A stretch of 64,000 nucleotides of DNA from Barthelona sp. PCE (Eukaryota > Metamonada: BaSk clade): the NCBI GenBank assembly GCA_040285745.1, contig JAUFOR010000008.1:1116001-1180000 (forward strand). The letters are read 5' to 3'. Under the pieces are notes generated by a model. The model did not search any database. It was not told where the DNA came from and saw only the letters and a list, made by a program, of their open reading frames with translations. Of this stretch, positions 1 through 8,884 are shown in pieces (position 1 is the first letter of the stretch; every line of letters starts with the position of its first letter). A program made the position numbers and the translations under genes.

Positions 1-367
1 TTATGACCCTCGTACAATCTGCCATAGATGTGGCGTCGGTTACCGAGATTTTTTCTCAAGGCCCTCATGAAACTAGACTTTTCATGGGTGACGCCACGGC
101 CGATGATGGTGAGTAGGATGATCTTCATCAGGTACTCAGCCACTGCCTATGGCTACCGTCAGCTCCAGGACGCGGTGGGTTAGGACCACTGGGACTACCG
201 TTTTTAGACGACTAGCGTGATACTGTCTTCTCTTTCAAGAATTTGAGGAGTTGCTGGGGAAGCTGACGCTCTCGTTCAAGGCTCTTTGCCGAGAGGAGCT
301 GTCAGGGATGACCCCCATCCTGTCTAAAACGTCCGGGATTCCCGGGGAGGACTTACAGCCGAGGTAG
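1..367 (+). CDS. 3' end of an intron-containing gene, product unknown (partial)
   Basis: An open frame enters at the left edge (ATG at 3) and runs to base 108, where a GTGAGT donor begins. An acceptor with a pyrimidine tract (CTGTCTTCTCTTTCAAG) ends at 239. Splicing 1-108 to 240-367 keeps the frame (codon G|AA) and gives about 78 residues ending in GEDLQPR and TAG at 365-367. The peptide is acidic and helix-prone, with no family I recognise. Without splicing the frame stops at once (GAG TAG at 111-116). The gene stands in a GC-rich stretch unlike the rest of the window. Most of it probably lies outside the window, although ATG at 3 could also be its start. Confidence 0.5.
109..239 (+). other. 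Candidate GT-AG spliceosomal intron (131 bp)
   Basis: The donor is GTGAGTAGG at 109. The acceptor is a C/T-rich run ending in CAAG at 236-239. Removal joins two open frames in phase. No other gene in the window needs an intron in its coding sequence. Confidence 0.5.
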
Positions 368-386
368 CTGCTGGTCCTGGTAGTGT

Positions 387-526
387 CAAAAGTGGTTATT
401 ACGGATTTCTCACAGTTTTTTCAACGTGGTTTTCTACGGATTTCTCACAGTTTTTTTCAACGTGGTTTTTTAAGGATTTCTCACAGTTCTCAAGTGTGGT
501 TCTTAAGGGTTTCTCGCAGTTCTTCC
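387..526. repeat. Tandem repeat, about 35 bp period, 3.5 to 4 copies
   Basis: Units start near 402, 437, 473 and 506, each opening with GGATTTCTCACAG or GGGTTTCTCGCAG and carrying a GTGGTT core. A partial unit precedes them at 387-401. The first two full units are nearly identical (35 and 36 bp). The later ones drift in sequence and length (33 bp, then a fragment), so an older array is decaying at its right end. On the minus strand the units read as a K/N/E-rich repeat (KNHVEKNCEKS type), so this may be the repetitive C-terminus of the degenerate gene to the right. Confidence 0.75.
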
Positions 527-1221
527 ATTACTGGAGGAGCCTTCGGGCTTGGACTGCTATCAGCGAGGTAAGGAAATCATTCATCCTTACCCTGGCCTCT
601 GGGTCTGTGCCCCCTTGTGGTGTGACCAAAGTGGGGCCTCAGGCTCCTCAGGCGCCTCATCGACATATCGGGAGACGCCGCGAGATTTCACCTTGAACGT
701 TGGGACAATCTCATCACGTACTTCCGCGACGTTACTCGCGGGCTTGAGGACTGCCTTAAAGGCTGCCTCGTCAAAGTCACTGGCCGCCTGGGGCTTCCTA
801 CGTGTACTTTGTGCTAGATGTCTGACGCGATCTAGCTGAGGAATCGCAAGCTCAAAGAGCATATCCCAAGCTTTTTGTGCGATTCCTGCACGCGACCTGG
901 TAAGGTCGGCTGTTGCCTTTCTTATTATCCCAGCGGTGGCCTCCGCTGTGGGCATGCCCATAAAGAGGAGGAGTAACGCGTACTGCTCCCCTTTGCCGCC
1001 CTCGCTGCTGCCTCTGTCCCAAACCCGCTGGGGCTGGGCTCATTGTGGTTTAGCAGCGGTATTTCATCTACAGTGTGCACCCAGGATGCCAATAGGACAG
1101 GTAGTACTATGCCGCTCAAGTGAAACGATTTCTTGAGCTTCCCGAGGTCTGGGGTGTCCCTGAGGCTGTACATAGTCTCAAAGGTGGCGACTACCATGTC
1201 CCTGGCCCTCAACAAGGGCTC
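490..1221 (-). pseudogene. Degenerate GC-rich gene fragment, family unknown
   Basis: Two reverse-strand open stretches in different frames look like one protein. The first runs from about 1221 to 1025 (motifs RDMVVATFETMY and VLLASWVHTVDEIP). The second runs from about 1043 to 587 (GEQYALLLLFMGMPTAEA, then a proline/glutamate-rich tail). A single frame change near 1025-1045, in a C/G-rich run, would join them. Past the TAA at 587-589, a 37-nt stretch with GTAAGG and CAG ends (590 to 554) could be a tiny intron, after which the frame runs to TGA at 490-492. No ATG start fits, and an upstream stop lies at 1243-1245. A retroelement gag-like origin is possible but unsupported. Confidence 0.4.
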
Positions 1222-1229
1222 CTTACAGT

Positions 1230-2178
1230 ATGTTTTTAAATTTCAAAACTTAGATATTCTATTCCCTCATTTACATAACCCGACATTGAACAAAGGATTT
1301 AAATCTCAATGTATATCAATCTTTGACGGGTTTTTTTTTTGAATTCAGGAAAGAAATCGAAAAGCAGTTACTCGAGTCCGAGTAACTTAGCTAGGATTAT
1401 TCTTTAACTCTCACTATCAGTGTATGTCATCTAGGTTTCGGGTGCATCAAGATTCCGATTGCCATCAACTACATTGTATAATCAAACGGTAGAGACCCAA
1501 AATCGATTAAAAATTGTTAATTAACTTTTTTTTTTCAATAAATTTTACAACCCTTAAATTAACTTATACAGCTTAATCATATACACACACACAGCTAATG
1601 TGTTATATATAACTCAAAAGCACTGCTTGAAAATAAATGCTACTGAATATTGCATACCGGCCATCCCTCTGCCGTTTTAGCCGACGAGGTGTGCCGTTGA
1701 TCACATTGACCATCCAAAGAGTCTTACATCATGCTCTTTAATGGTGAGAAATCGGAGTACACATTAACAAGACAGATAAAGCGTTAATTAGAAGAAAAAA
1801 AGTTTTTTTTTTTAAAAATAAAGTGTTTATTGTGCTAGAATAATATAAATACTAAATAAAACTTCCCCTGCGCAGTTTGTAACTATTTAAAAAATAGAAT
1901 AGAAGCTTTACTTTTCTTATTTCGTTAAACCATTACAATATATCATCATCACTACCGCTGCCATCTACATTTGTACTCCATTAACTAGCTCTCCAATTAC
2001 TGACTTCCAACTAAGGTGTTGAAATTGCCTGGATAAAATGTGTGAAAAATTTTGGCCATAGAATTTTTTCACGTATATTAAACATTTGGAGCGTTTAGTA
2101 TCACGCAATCAACCTAAAAAGTGATATAAGTTGGGTATAAAACTTGTTTTTCCATTTTTCACAACTCTTTCATGCAAC
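1230..2178. other. AT-rich intergenic region
   Basis: Base composition drops sharply to AT-rich at about 1227-1240, with runs of T and A (1331-1340, 1803-1812). I see no credible coding frame, tRNA or rRNA. A strong hairpin lies at 1366-1387. A TATA-like GTATAAAAC at 2135 stands about 40 nt before the next start codon and may belong to its promoter. Confidence 0.6.
1366..1387. repeat. Perfect hairpin, 9-bp stem and 4-nt loop
   Basis: AGTTACTCG pairs with CGAGTAACT around an AGTC loop. It stands alone just inside the AT-rich side of the composition boundary. It could be the end of a decayed mobile element or a structured transcript; nothing nearby decides this. Confidence 0.6.
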
Positions 2179-5100
2179 ATGGATAATGCAAAGAAAACCA
2201 TGTTCAATGGTTTTCGGATAGAAAACTACAGGTTGCAACGTGATGAATATCAGGGTATTTATGCAACAACATGCAAAGGAAGAATTAAAAAGTCTTTAAA
2301 GTTTGTTTCAATGAAAAAGTATCCTTTAAGATACGAGAATAGATTTAACAGAGAGCGTGCAGCAGCAAAAGAGTTATCTAGAGATTTAGAATGTGTAGAA
2401 AGTGTGATAAGTTTTCATCAGACACAGAATCATCGCTGGATATCTCGCCCATTCATTTCAGGTGTTACATTACAACAAATTTTCGACAAAAAGCGGCTTT
2501 ATGAGTTTTTTTATTATCAGGAATTAAGAAAGATAATAACGACAATGAGGGATGCTCTATTTGATGTGCACCGACATGGGTTCATCCACGGTGATCTCAA
2601 AGGGACAAATATTGTCTTTCAAAATTCATTAGTTTTTTTTGTTGATTTGGGAGGTAGTATCGATTTGAAGGTATTCCTCCGTGACGAAATTTCGTACGAA
2701 CGGTTCCTTAAATACGTTAAAACAGTGTATTTGGAAAGTTTTGATTTCTCTTGTTATGCAGACTATTGCGCCCCTGAAATTCTTTTGGAAGGTGGTGTTC
2801 CCAGTTTTTCGAGCGACATATACATGCTAGGCATACTTTTTTATCAACTAGTGTATGGTAAGAAAGCATACGAGCAAGACTTTTACTTCTATGATGAAGC
2901 TCACAAAATTAACCAGTTGCTCACTGGGATAGAAATAGATTTCGTTGATGAGACCATACCAGCGGAGCTCAGAGATCTGATTAAGGCAATGACGGAGCGG
3001 GAAGTGGTGAAAAGATACTCTTGGAAGGATCTATGTGATTGTGAAATCTTTCTCAGTGAATTGTCAGTTGATTCCATCCCAACCGAGTACAACACGTACT
3101 TTAACACGAGCACAAGGATACCAACACCACCCATAGAGGAGCCAGAGATAGAATCGGAGGTTGAGCCAGAAGAACCAGAAGAAATTGATAAAGAGAGTAT
3201 TTCAGTTGATACGGAAAGTATTTCTGATATCTCTGACGCCGCAGAAGTTATGGATTCGAACATTGATGCTTACGTGATTCCTTTGAATCTTTCAAAATTG
3301 GAAGAAAACAGATCACCATCACCCATTGTTACAGACCGTTCCACTCATCGCAAAGGAGGGCTGAACACACCCAGAAACGCAAAGGCTGTCACGTATGATG
3401 ATATTATTTCGACAAACTATTCAACCGAAATGGGAGTCAACGTTCTGCAGATGCACTACGACCCAGAGTATAGTGGGATGGTGGCGCACCCTATAGGTGT
3501 GTTTCACCGCAAGAAGGTATCTAAGCCTGCCAATATGCCGTCTATTGAGCAGCTTGCGAGCCCCGACTTTAATCAGCGGAAGCGGATGACAGTGTTAGGC
3601 AGCGTTAAGCGCCATTTGCAGTACCCAGATAAGCGTGCTGCCTTATTTTCGTACCTTAGGGAAGCATGCTTCTCACACACTGTTGCAGAGACGTTGCTCA
3701 CATCATCGCTCTCGATGGCCCTCATTGCATTCCTACCGTTGCATATTTCAGAGCGCCCATCATCGCGTCACGGGCATGGTCAGATTGCAATTCAACCCAG
3801 CAACAGAACAGCGGTGCTTGAGATTTTGTGCCTTGCCATTCAAAATACGACGTCTGTTTCCGCAAAGCTGCAGGACGAGCTGCTCACCGAGCGTTTGCTC
3901 AGTTTTGTGGGCGAGAACGAGGCTCAATATAGCAGACAGCAGAAATCGCTCGCGATCACTGCTCTTGGTGAGCTTTGCTTCTATGTTGCATGCGCCAGTC
4001 TCAAGAACAGCGAAACACTCGTTTATTGGCCGTTCCACGCTATGCTTGATCGCTTGATGATGTCACTGCATCGATCAAATACGGAAGTACAGCTGCTTGC
4101 GCTTAAAACCATCAACAACATCCTTACCCTCCAGCTTGACGTGGAGGCTGTCTGCATGGAAACCGCAAAGCAACAGGCAGTAGAACTCGAAGGGAAGTCG
4201 ATAGTGAGCCGTTTTTGCAACAACGATTTCATTCAGCTTATTCTCCGCGAGTATCAGTCCGCTGTTCGTTTAGATTTCTCAGTTTTGATGCTTAGTGTAC
4301 TGTACAGAGTCATCCTACACGTTCCTTTCTTTTGTGACACAATCGTGGACGCGCTTAGCATTTTTGAAGCTCCATTACCGGATAATAAGGATCCTCGCAT
4401 GCTACATATTGTTAACATCGCGCATTTAGCACTCACTTTGGAGTATGAGTCGGTGTGCGAGCGTGTGCTCCACCAACCCAGCGAGCATACGTTCATTGAC
4501 AAGCTTTTGACATGCACCAGTCATTCGGACCCGAGAATCAGAGTTGTGTCGATCCAAGCATTGTCCATAATTGCATCATCACACACAGCGTACGTTTTCA
4601 CACTTTGTTTCAGAAACACACGTGTTCTTTCAAGATTGGAGGAGGCAAATATGAATTTAACGACGCCTCTTCTTTATAAGATGACATCTTCCGTAGTAGG
4701 GTTGCTTGTTGCGCATACTTTAGAGTGCATGGATCTTGAAGTGCTAAAAGCCTTTGCTCAGTCTAATGACATGGTACTTTCATCAAGACTACGATATGAT
4801 CTCCGTGCGTTTGCCATTTTATGTGAGGTTTTCAACACACTGTCACCTTCAGCAATCTGTAAGGCTAGTCTACCTATGCTTGTACGATATGCAAGTGTGA
4901 TTTTGTTGGGAAACAATGGAATGCTCATAAGGCTTTTCGATAACATTCAATTTGGCCTATCTGCACTTGTCAACTTCCCCATTGATGTTATTGTTGAAAA
5001 TATCCAGTTTTTTGCTGTGGATCTCACCAATATTTTATGGGCAGTAGTTGTCCAGTTTAGAAATGCAGATCCAAACGAGGAAGTGTTCACATCACTTCGT

Positions 5101-5730
5101 TACAGCTGTCTGAGCTACTTTTGCATGGTTTTTGATCTTTTAGTGACCGAGGTGATACCTCTCAGCAAGGAGTATGAGCCGATCAAGACGGGATCAGAGA
5201 ATTTCTTCACTGACGTTGTTCTCCCCAAGCTACACCTGTTTGTGGACGAAGATGTGAGTATCATCCAGTTTTTATTGAAGTATATTAACAGAATAACGAC
5301 GTTTTCGACGACTGTTCTTGAAACATTCGTAGCAAGTGAAGAGTTTCATGTTTTCTTTGCTTTTTTGTTAACGCAGCTGAATATCAAGTCACGTACAAAT
5401 ACAATACATGCTGTAGAACTCTTTTTCAGACTTTCAAGTGCTATTATCCCTGAAGATTTGTATACTCTCATCAGTGATCTTGATCTTTCACCTCTTCTCT
5501 CTGTTTTGAAGTTTGTGACGACATCAATTATACACAGAAAAGGTAAGGTGCATAGGACGAGAGCGTACTTGCTTCCGATTTGTGGTGCTCTTGTTAACAT
5601 TCTTAAAGTAACATTAGTAGACTATTCTGAGATGGATGCGCTTGTTTTGGGACTGGAAAACGTTAAAGAATACGTAGAAACGCAGGAAGTCAACCTCATT
5701 GATGAGTTTTTATCTCTTGTATTTGAATAA
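2179..5730 (+). CDS. ULK4/RUNKEL/Fused-type protein kinase with C-terminal HEAT/ARM solenoid
   Basis: The protein has 1183 residues. An N-terminal kinase fold (about 8-295) has a probable beta-3 lysine K46 (FVSMKKYP), a catalytic loop HGDLKGTN with D139 and N144, and DLG (D156) in place of DFG. The glycine-rich loop is not recognisable. An acidic Ser/Glu-rich linker (about 305-400) follows, then about 700 residues of alpha-solenoid. The phrase ALGELCFYVA near 600 resembles the ALGELLFYI segment I know from ULK4/RUNKEL proteins, which act on microtubules in cytokinesis and cilia. Human ULK4 is a pseudokinase, whereas this copy keeps the main catalytic residues. I chose ATG 2179 because the open frame further upstream lacks ATG. 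The stop codon is embedded in AATAAA. Another kinase-HEAT family is possible. Confidence 0.7.
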   Translation: MDNAKKTMFNGFRIENYRLQRDEYQGIYATTCKGRIKKSLKFVSMKKYPLRYENRFNRERAAAKELSRDLECVESVISFHQTQNHRWISRPFISGVTLQQIFDKKRLYEFFYYQELRKIITTMRDALFDVHRHGFIHGDLKGTNIVFQNSLVFFVDLGGSIDLKVFLRDEISYERFLKYVKTVYLESFDFSCYADYCAPEILLEGGVPSFSSDIYMLGILFYQLVYGKKAYEQDFYFYDEAHKINQLLTGIEIDFVDETIPAELRDLIKAMTEREVVKRYSWKDLCDCEIFLSELSVDSIPTEYNTYFNTSTRIPTPPIEEPEIESEVEPEEPEEIDKESISVDTESISDISDAAEVMDSNIDAYVIPLNLSKLEENRSPSPIVTDRSTHRKGGLNTPRNAKAVTYDDIISTNYSTEMGVNVLQMHYDPEYSGMVAHPIGVFHRKKVSKPANMPSIEQLASPDFNQRKRMTVLGSVKRHLQYPDKRAALFSYLREACFSHTVAETLLTSSLSMALIAFLPLHISERPSSRHGHGQIAIQPSNRTAVLEILCLAIQNTTSVSAKLQDELLTERLLSFVGENEAQYSRQQKSLAITALGELCFYVACASLKNSETLVYWPFHAMLDRLMMSLHRSNTEVQLLALKTINNILTLQLDVEAVCMETAKQQAVELEGKSIVSRFCNNDFIQLILREYQSAVRLDFSVLMLSVLYRVILHVPFFCDTIVDALSIFEAPLPDNKDPRMLHIVNIAHLALTLEYESVCERVLHQPSEHTFIDKLLTCTSHSDPRIRVVSIQALSIIASSHTAYVFTLCFRNTRVLSRLEEANMNLTTPLLYKMTSSVVGLLVAHTLECMDLEVLKAFAQSNDMVLSSRLRYDLRAFAILCEVFNTLSPSAICKASLPMLVRYASVILLGNNGMLIRLFDNIQFGLSALVNFPIDVIVENIQFFAVDLTNILWAVVVQFRNADPNEEVFTSLRYSCLSYFCMVFDLLVTEVIPLSKEYEPIKTGSENFFTDVVLPKLHLFVDEDVSIIQFLLKYINRITTFSTTVLETFVASEEFHVFFAFLLTQLNIKSRTNTIHAVELFFRLSSAIIPEDLYTLISDLDLSPLLSVLKFVTTSIIHRKGKVHRTRAYLLPICGALVNILKVTLVDYSEMDALVLGLENVKEYVETQEVNLIDEFLSLVFE

Positions 5731-5846
5731 AGTAGTATTCGTGGACATGTGAACAGCTGAGTACATATAGATCATGTGAGTGAATGTAACTGTATCATGT
5801 TCAGCAGTGTGACGAAGTAATTTTTATCTACCATCTCAGTTTTTGA

Positions 5847-6527
5847 ATGAAGTTTGGAGCTCAATTAGAACAACAAAAGCACGAACCATGGGCCGAGTAC
5901 TACATTAACTACGGCAATGGAAAGAGAATTATCAAGTCTATTCCAGAGGATGGTATTGACTCGTCCTCAGAACAATACAACCAGTTTGTCGATTACATTG
6001 AGCAGGAGTTGGTGCGTGTTATGCAGTTTTATTATGAGAAGAAGAAGGATTTCGATGAATCTTTCAATTTGTATCGTGAGATCGTGTTGAACGTTGTTCC
6101 AGCCGACCCCAGGCACATGGAAGACTTCATTGAATGGTCCGTAGAGGAGGTTAAGGGCATCCCTGCAACTTATGAGGGTTTACAAGGTCAGATGATTGAT
6201 CTCTTTGTTGAATTGGAACTATTCAGAGATTTCATTTCCTTGAACTTCACCGGTTTCCGTAAGATTATTAAAAAGTTTGATAAGAATGCCAAAAACGTTT
6301 CATTACAAAATTGGTTTTCTGAGAATATTCTTGGATCTCCAATCTCAACTATTCGATTTTTCACTTACCACTCCAGGGAGCTGGCACTTCTCAGATCAAT
6401 CATTTTTTCTTCTAACTATGCTCCTTCTAAAGGATTCTTTAGTGAAGCAGTCGCACAGAAATCAAACAGAATCGCACAGAACGACGCACACCTGGTTGCT
6501 GCTGCTCTCGATATGTTAGCACTCTAA
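5847..6527 (+). CDS. Stand-alone SPX domain protein
   Basis: The 226 residues are almost entirely one SPX domain. The N-terminus MKFGAQL...PWAEYYINY matches the SPX start, the region near 30 (NGKRIIKSI) and the later lysine cluster RKIIKKFDKNAKN (about 137-149) are the helices that bind inositol pyrophosphates. No EXS, VTC, RING or transporter domain follows, so this resembles plant-type SPX-only phosphate sensors rather than VTC or XPR1. The likely role is to sense phosphate status through InsP7/InsP8 and bind a partner. A C-terminal helix of about 60 residues is unassigned. The gene lies 116 bp after the kinase gene. CAG at 5837-5839 ends a pyrimidine-rich stretch just before the start. Confidence 0.88.
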   Translation: MKFGAQLEQQKHEPWAEYYINYGNGKRIIKSIPEDGIDSSSEQYNQFVDYIEQELVRVMQFYYEKKKDFDESFNLYREIVLNVVPADPRHMEDFIEWSVEEVKGIPATYEGLQGQMIDLFVELELFRDFISLNFTGFRKIIKKFDKNAKNVSLQNWFSENILGSPISTIRFFTYHSRELALLRSIIFSSNYAPSKGFFSEAVAQKSNRIAQNDAHLVAAALDMLAL

Positions 6528-6603
6528 TAAACATAGATTTGTAGATTTTGATGTGGTAGTTACTTAATCACTTTGTTCATTAGATTCTGAATTTTGTCCG
6601 TTT

Positions 6604-8772
6604 ATGACTTCGCCCATGTTTGATTTCAGCATGCCGCAGACCCAAAATGGCAAGACAGAAGATAAAAATCTCGTAGATTATACTTCTTTTAGAATCACAG
6701 ACAGTTTCGCTTTTCGAAGTTCGAGTACTCGTCCATTGTCTGTAGACATTGGTAGCGGCCCTTCTCCAAGTCCACAGAATTCTCTATTTTCTTTTGAAGA
6801 ACCAGATTCTTTGAGTGCACCTCCTCAAGCGGTGAATAAGCCTCCTGTCTTTGCTTTTTCTTCCAGCAGGCCATCTTCAAAGCCATCTTCACCCACACCA
6901 GTATTCAAAACACCTCCAGGATTATCTTTTCCAGTATTTCAGGCCAAACCTCAGAAGACTTATGACTTGAATAATTTACATGAAAAGGCCTTCTCTTTTA
7001 ATCGACCTACACAGGAGACAAGATCCAGATCTCCATTACAAACACAGAACCGGCGTCAATACAATAATAAGCGTAAAAAGGTTAAATGTGTCACCAGGAC
7101 AGTGATATTCCCTCCACGTGTCAAGCACCTGCTGAAACAGTTCCCGTTTTGGTCAAAATACAAGCGTTTTCACAATGTTAGCGACTCATTGAAGGATCTC
7201 AAGCTGACCATCAAGGTTCCGTTGAACGAAGACGTTATTCTCCAGGAAAACATCGTTACACAGTTCTCTCTGGTGAACATTATGTCATCCATAAGACTTT
7301 CGGACTTTCTTTATGCTCAATTTGAGCACTTGAGAGATACGATGCTGTGCCACTCCATTCCCATCCTTGAGGGATACGAACCGCTCTTCACGCCACTTTC
7401 CAGACAGATCAGTAGTGCTTACCGTTGCAGTGTCTTTGTTTCAAGCGGATGCGTTAGTCTTTACACATTCGAACCGAAGTATCTGTCTTTAGCAAGTGAG
7501 GTTGTCAACCACCGCGCAGCTCAGATCCACTCGCAGACCCGTGCACACTTCACAATGTTCCATAGTGTAATGGGGTCACCTCTATCATTTCACTTCAATC
7601 CGAAGAACAACCATAACGGACTCAAGCTTTCAATACAGAACACAGACAGCTTACAGGCCATGTTATCAATGAGCAAGCTTGAGCACGAAGATGGTGTTGT
7701 GCTTTTCAACTCGCACCATTTTCAATCCAGGTTCTTCTTTGGTGATCTCCGCCAAAAGGAAACACTTGATTACGTATATGAGAAGGCCATTGAGACGTTT
7801 GTCGACTGGGACAAGAACGTATTCAAAAAGAATCAAGATAGGTGCAAGAATGACGCTGTTCACTCTACATTCGATATTGAATCCTATGATTTCTATTTCA
7901 GTGTTCGCTGCCGCGATGTTAACTGGTATGTTAAGCACCAGTACCGTGACGATTCCGAGGTTATGTCCGAGGTTATTGACCGGGAGCTTTATGTGGATGA
8001 TTTGATTGGAGTTCTCGAACGAAACATTCTGGATTCGACAGTTTTGAATTTTTCGAACACTGGCGTTTTACAGGGCGATGCTCCCATGCGGTACATCACA
8101 CACAAGCATTTTTGGACTGTTCCAAATATTGATACAGAGAACGATCATATATTTTTGTGCTGTACTCACAATATTGACACCCAGCCCAACTGTATCACGC
8201 CATTAGATGCCCCAGAACCACTTGTTATCGAGATTCTTGCACCGAACATGACCTTTGACGTTTTCCTACCTAATCTGAACGGTGTAATGCAATTTCGTAT
8301 CGAGAGTGTTGCTCGTAATAAGAACATTTTAAAACAGTTAAACAGTCCAGTAACAGGTTTTTACGGACGTTTATATGAGTTTGAAATGGAGATCAATGAA
8401 ATCCTTCAGGATAAGGAGTGGAGAAAGGAGTTAAATGGGAAGTTTAAGAATGCTGTTACTATGATCGAAAGAGTTGTTTCTAGAAAGCTGAAAGAGTTTA
8501 AGGCGGAGATTCTTGCTGAACGTAAAGAGGTTTTGTTGACTGAAATGAATATTGATTATGAAGAAATGTCCAATAGTGAGAAAAGAGTGTTTGATCTCAA
8601 ACTTCAATACAGTCTCTACTGTTTCTTTACTTGCGGAAATTACTGGAAGTTCTCTGAGAAGTTCTTTATGCTGGATTACATTCCTCGATATCAATTTACT
8701 GTAGATGCATTTAAGGAGCGTGTTGTGGAACAGCTCAACAAGGTTAATCAACCTCAATCATTTTCTTTTTAA
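6604..8772 (+). CDS. Unknown protein with F/S/P-rich N-terminus, 722 aa
   Basis: I do not recognise this protein. Residues 1-160 are low complexity, rich in Ser, Pro and Phe with FAFSS and FSFEE-like patches that recall nucleoporin tails but lack regular FG spacing. A basic patch (NNKRKKVK, about 155-162) could be a nuclear localisation signal. Residues 170-720 look globular and mixed alpha/beta, with a charged helical region (about 610-670) near the end and no membrane helix. The gene lies 76 bp after the SPX gene and 112 bp before SF3A2 on the same strand. A nuclear or nuclear-pore role is only a guess. Confidence 0.75.
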   Translation: MTSPMFDFSMPQTQNGKTEDKNLVDYTSFRITDSFAFRSSSTRPLSVDIGSGPSPSPQNSLFSFEEPDSLSAPPQAVNKPPVFAFSSSRPSSKPSSPTPVFKTPPGLSFPVFQAKPQKTYDLNNLHEKAFSFNRPTQETRSRSPLQTQNRRQYNNKRKKVKCVTRTVIFPPRVKHLLKQFPFWSKYKRFHNVSDSLKDLKLTIKVPLNEDVILQENIVTQFSLVNIMSSIRLSDFLYAQFEHLRDTMLCHSIPILEGYEPLFTPLSRQISSAYRCSVFVSSGCVSLYTFEPKYLSLASEVVNHRAAQIHSQTRAHFTMFHSVMGSPLSFHFNPKNNHNGLKLSIQNTDSLQAMLSMSKLEHEDGVVLFNSHHFQSRFFFGDLRQKETLDYVYEKAIETFVDWDKNVFKKNQDRCKNDAVHSTFDIESYDFYFSVRCRDVNWYVKHQYRDDSEVMSEVIDRELYVDDLIGVLERNILDSTVLNFSNTGVLQGDAPMRYITHKHFWTVPNIDTENDHIFLCCTHNIDTQPNCITPLDAPEPLVIEILAPNMTFDVFLPNLNGVMQFRIESVARNKNILKQLNSPVTGFYGRLYEFEMEINEILQDKEWRKELNGKFKNAVTMIERVVSRKLKEFKAEILAERKEVLLTEMNIDYEEMSNSEKRVFDLKLQYSLYCFFTCGNYWKFSEKFFMLDYIPRYQFTVDAFKERVVEQLNKVNQPQSFSF

Positions 8773-8884
8773 TTCTTCAGGGTGTGTTGTTCATTATTTG
8801 TTTTGTTACCCTGTTATTCATTGTAAATTGTTTTTTACATGTTTTTGGTTTTTACTTCCTTCTATTTCAGTTAGCATTTTTAAA

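Noticed and set aside
3760-4038. Reverse frames inside the ULK4-like kinase gene
   Set aside because: They are shadows of a long forward gene with clear solenoid repeats.
5727-5732. Stop codon embedded in AATAAA as a general polyadenylation rule
   Set aside because: It fits the ULK4-like gene and nearly the SPX gene, but not the genes for SF3A2, H2B, the GH20-like protein or eL15, so no rule is supported.
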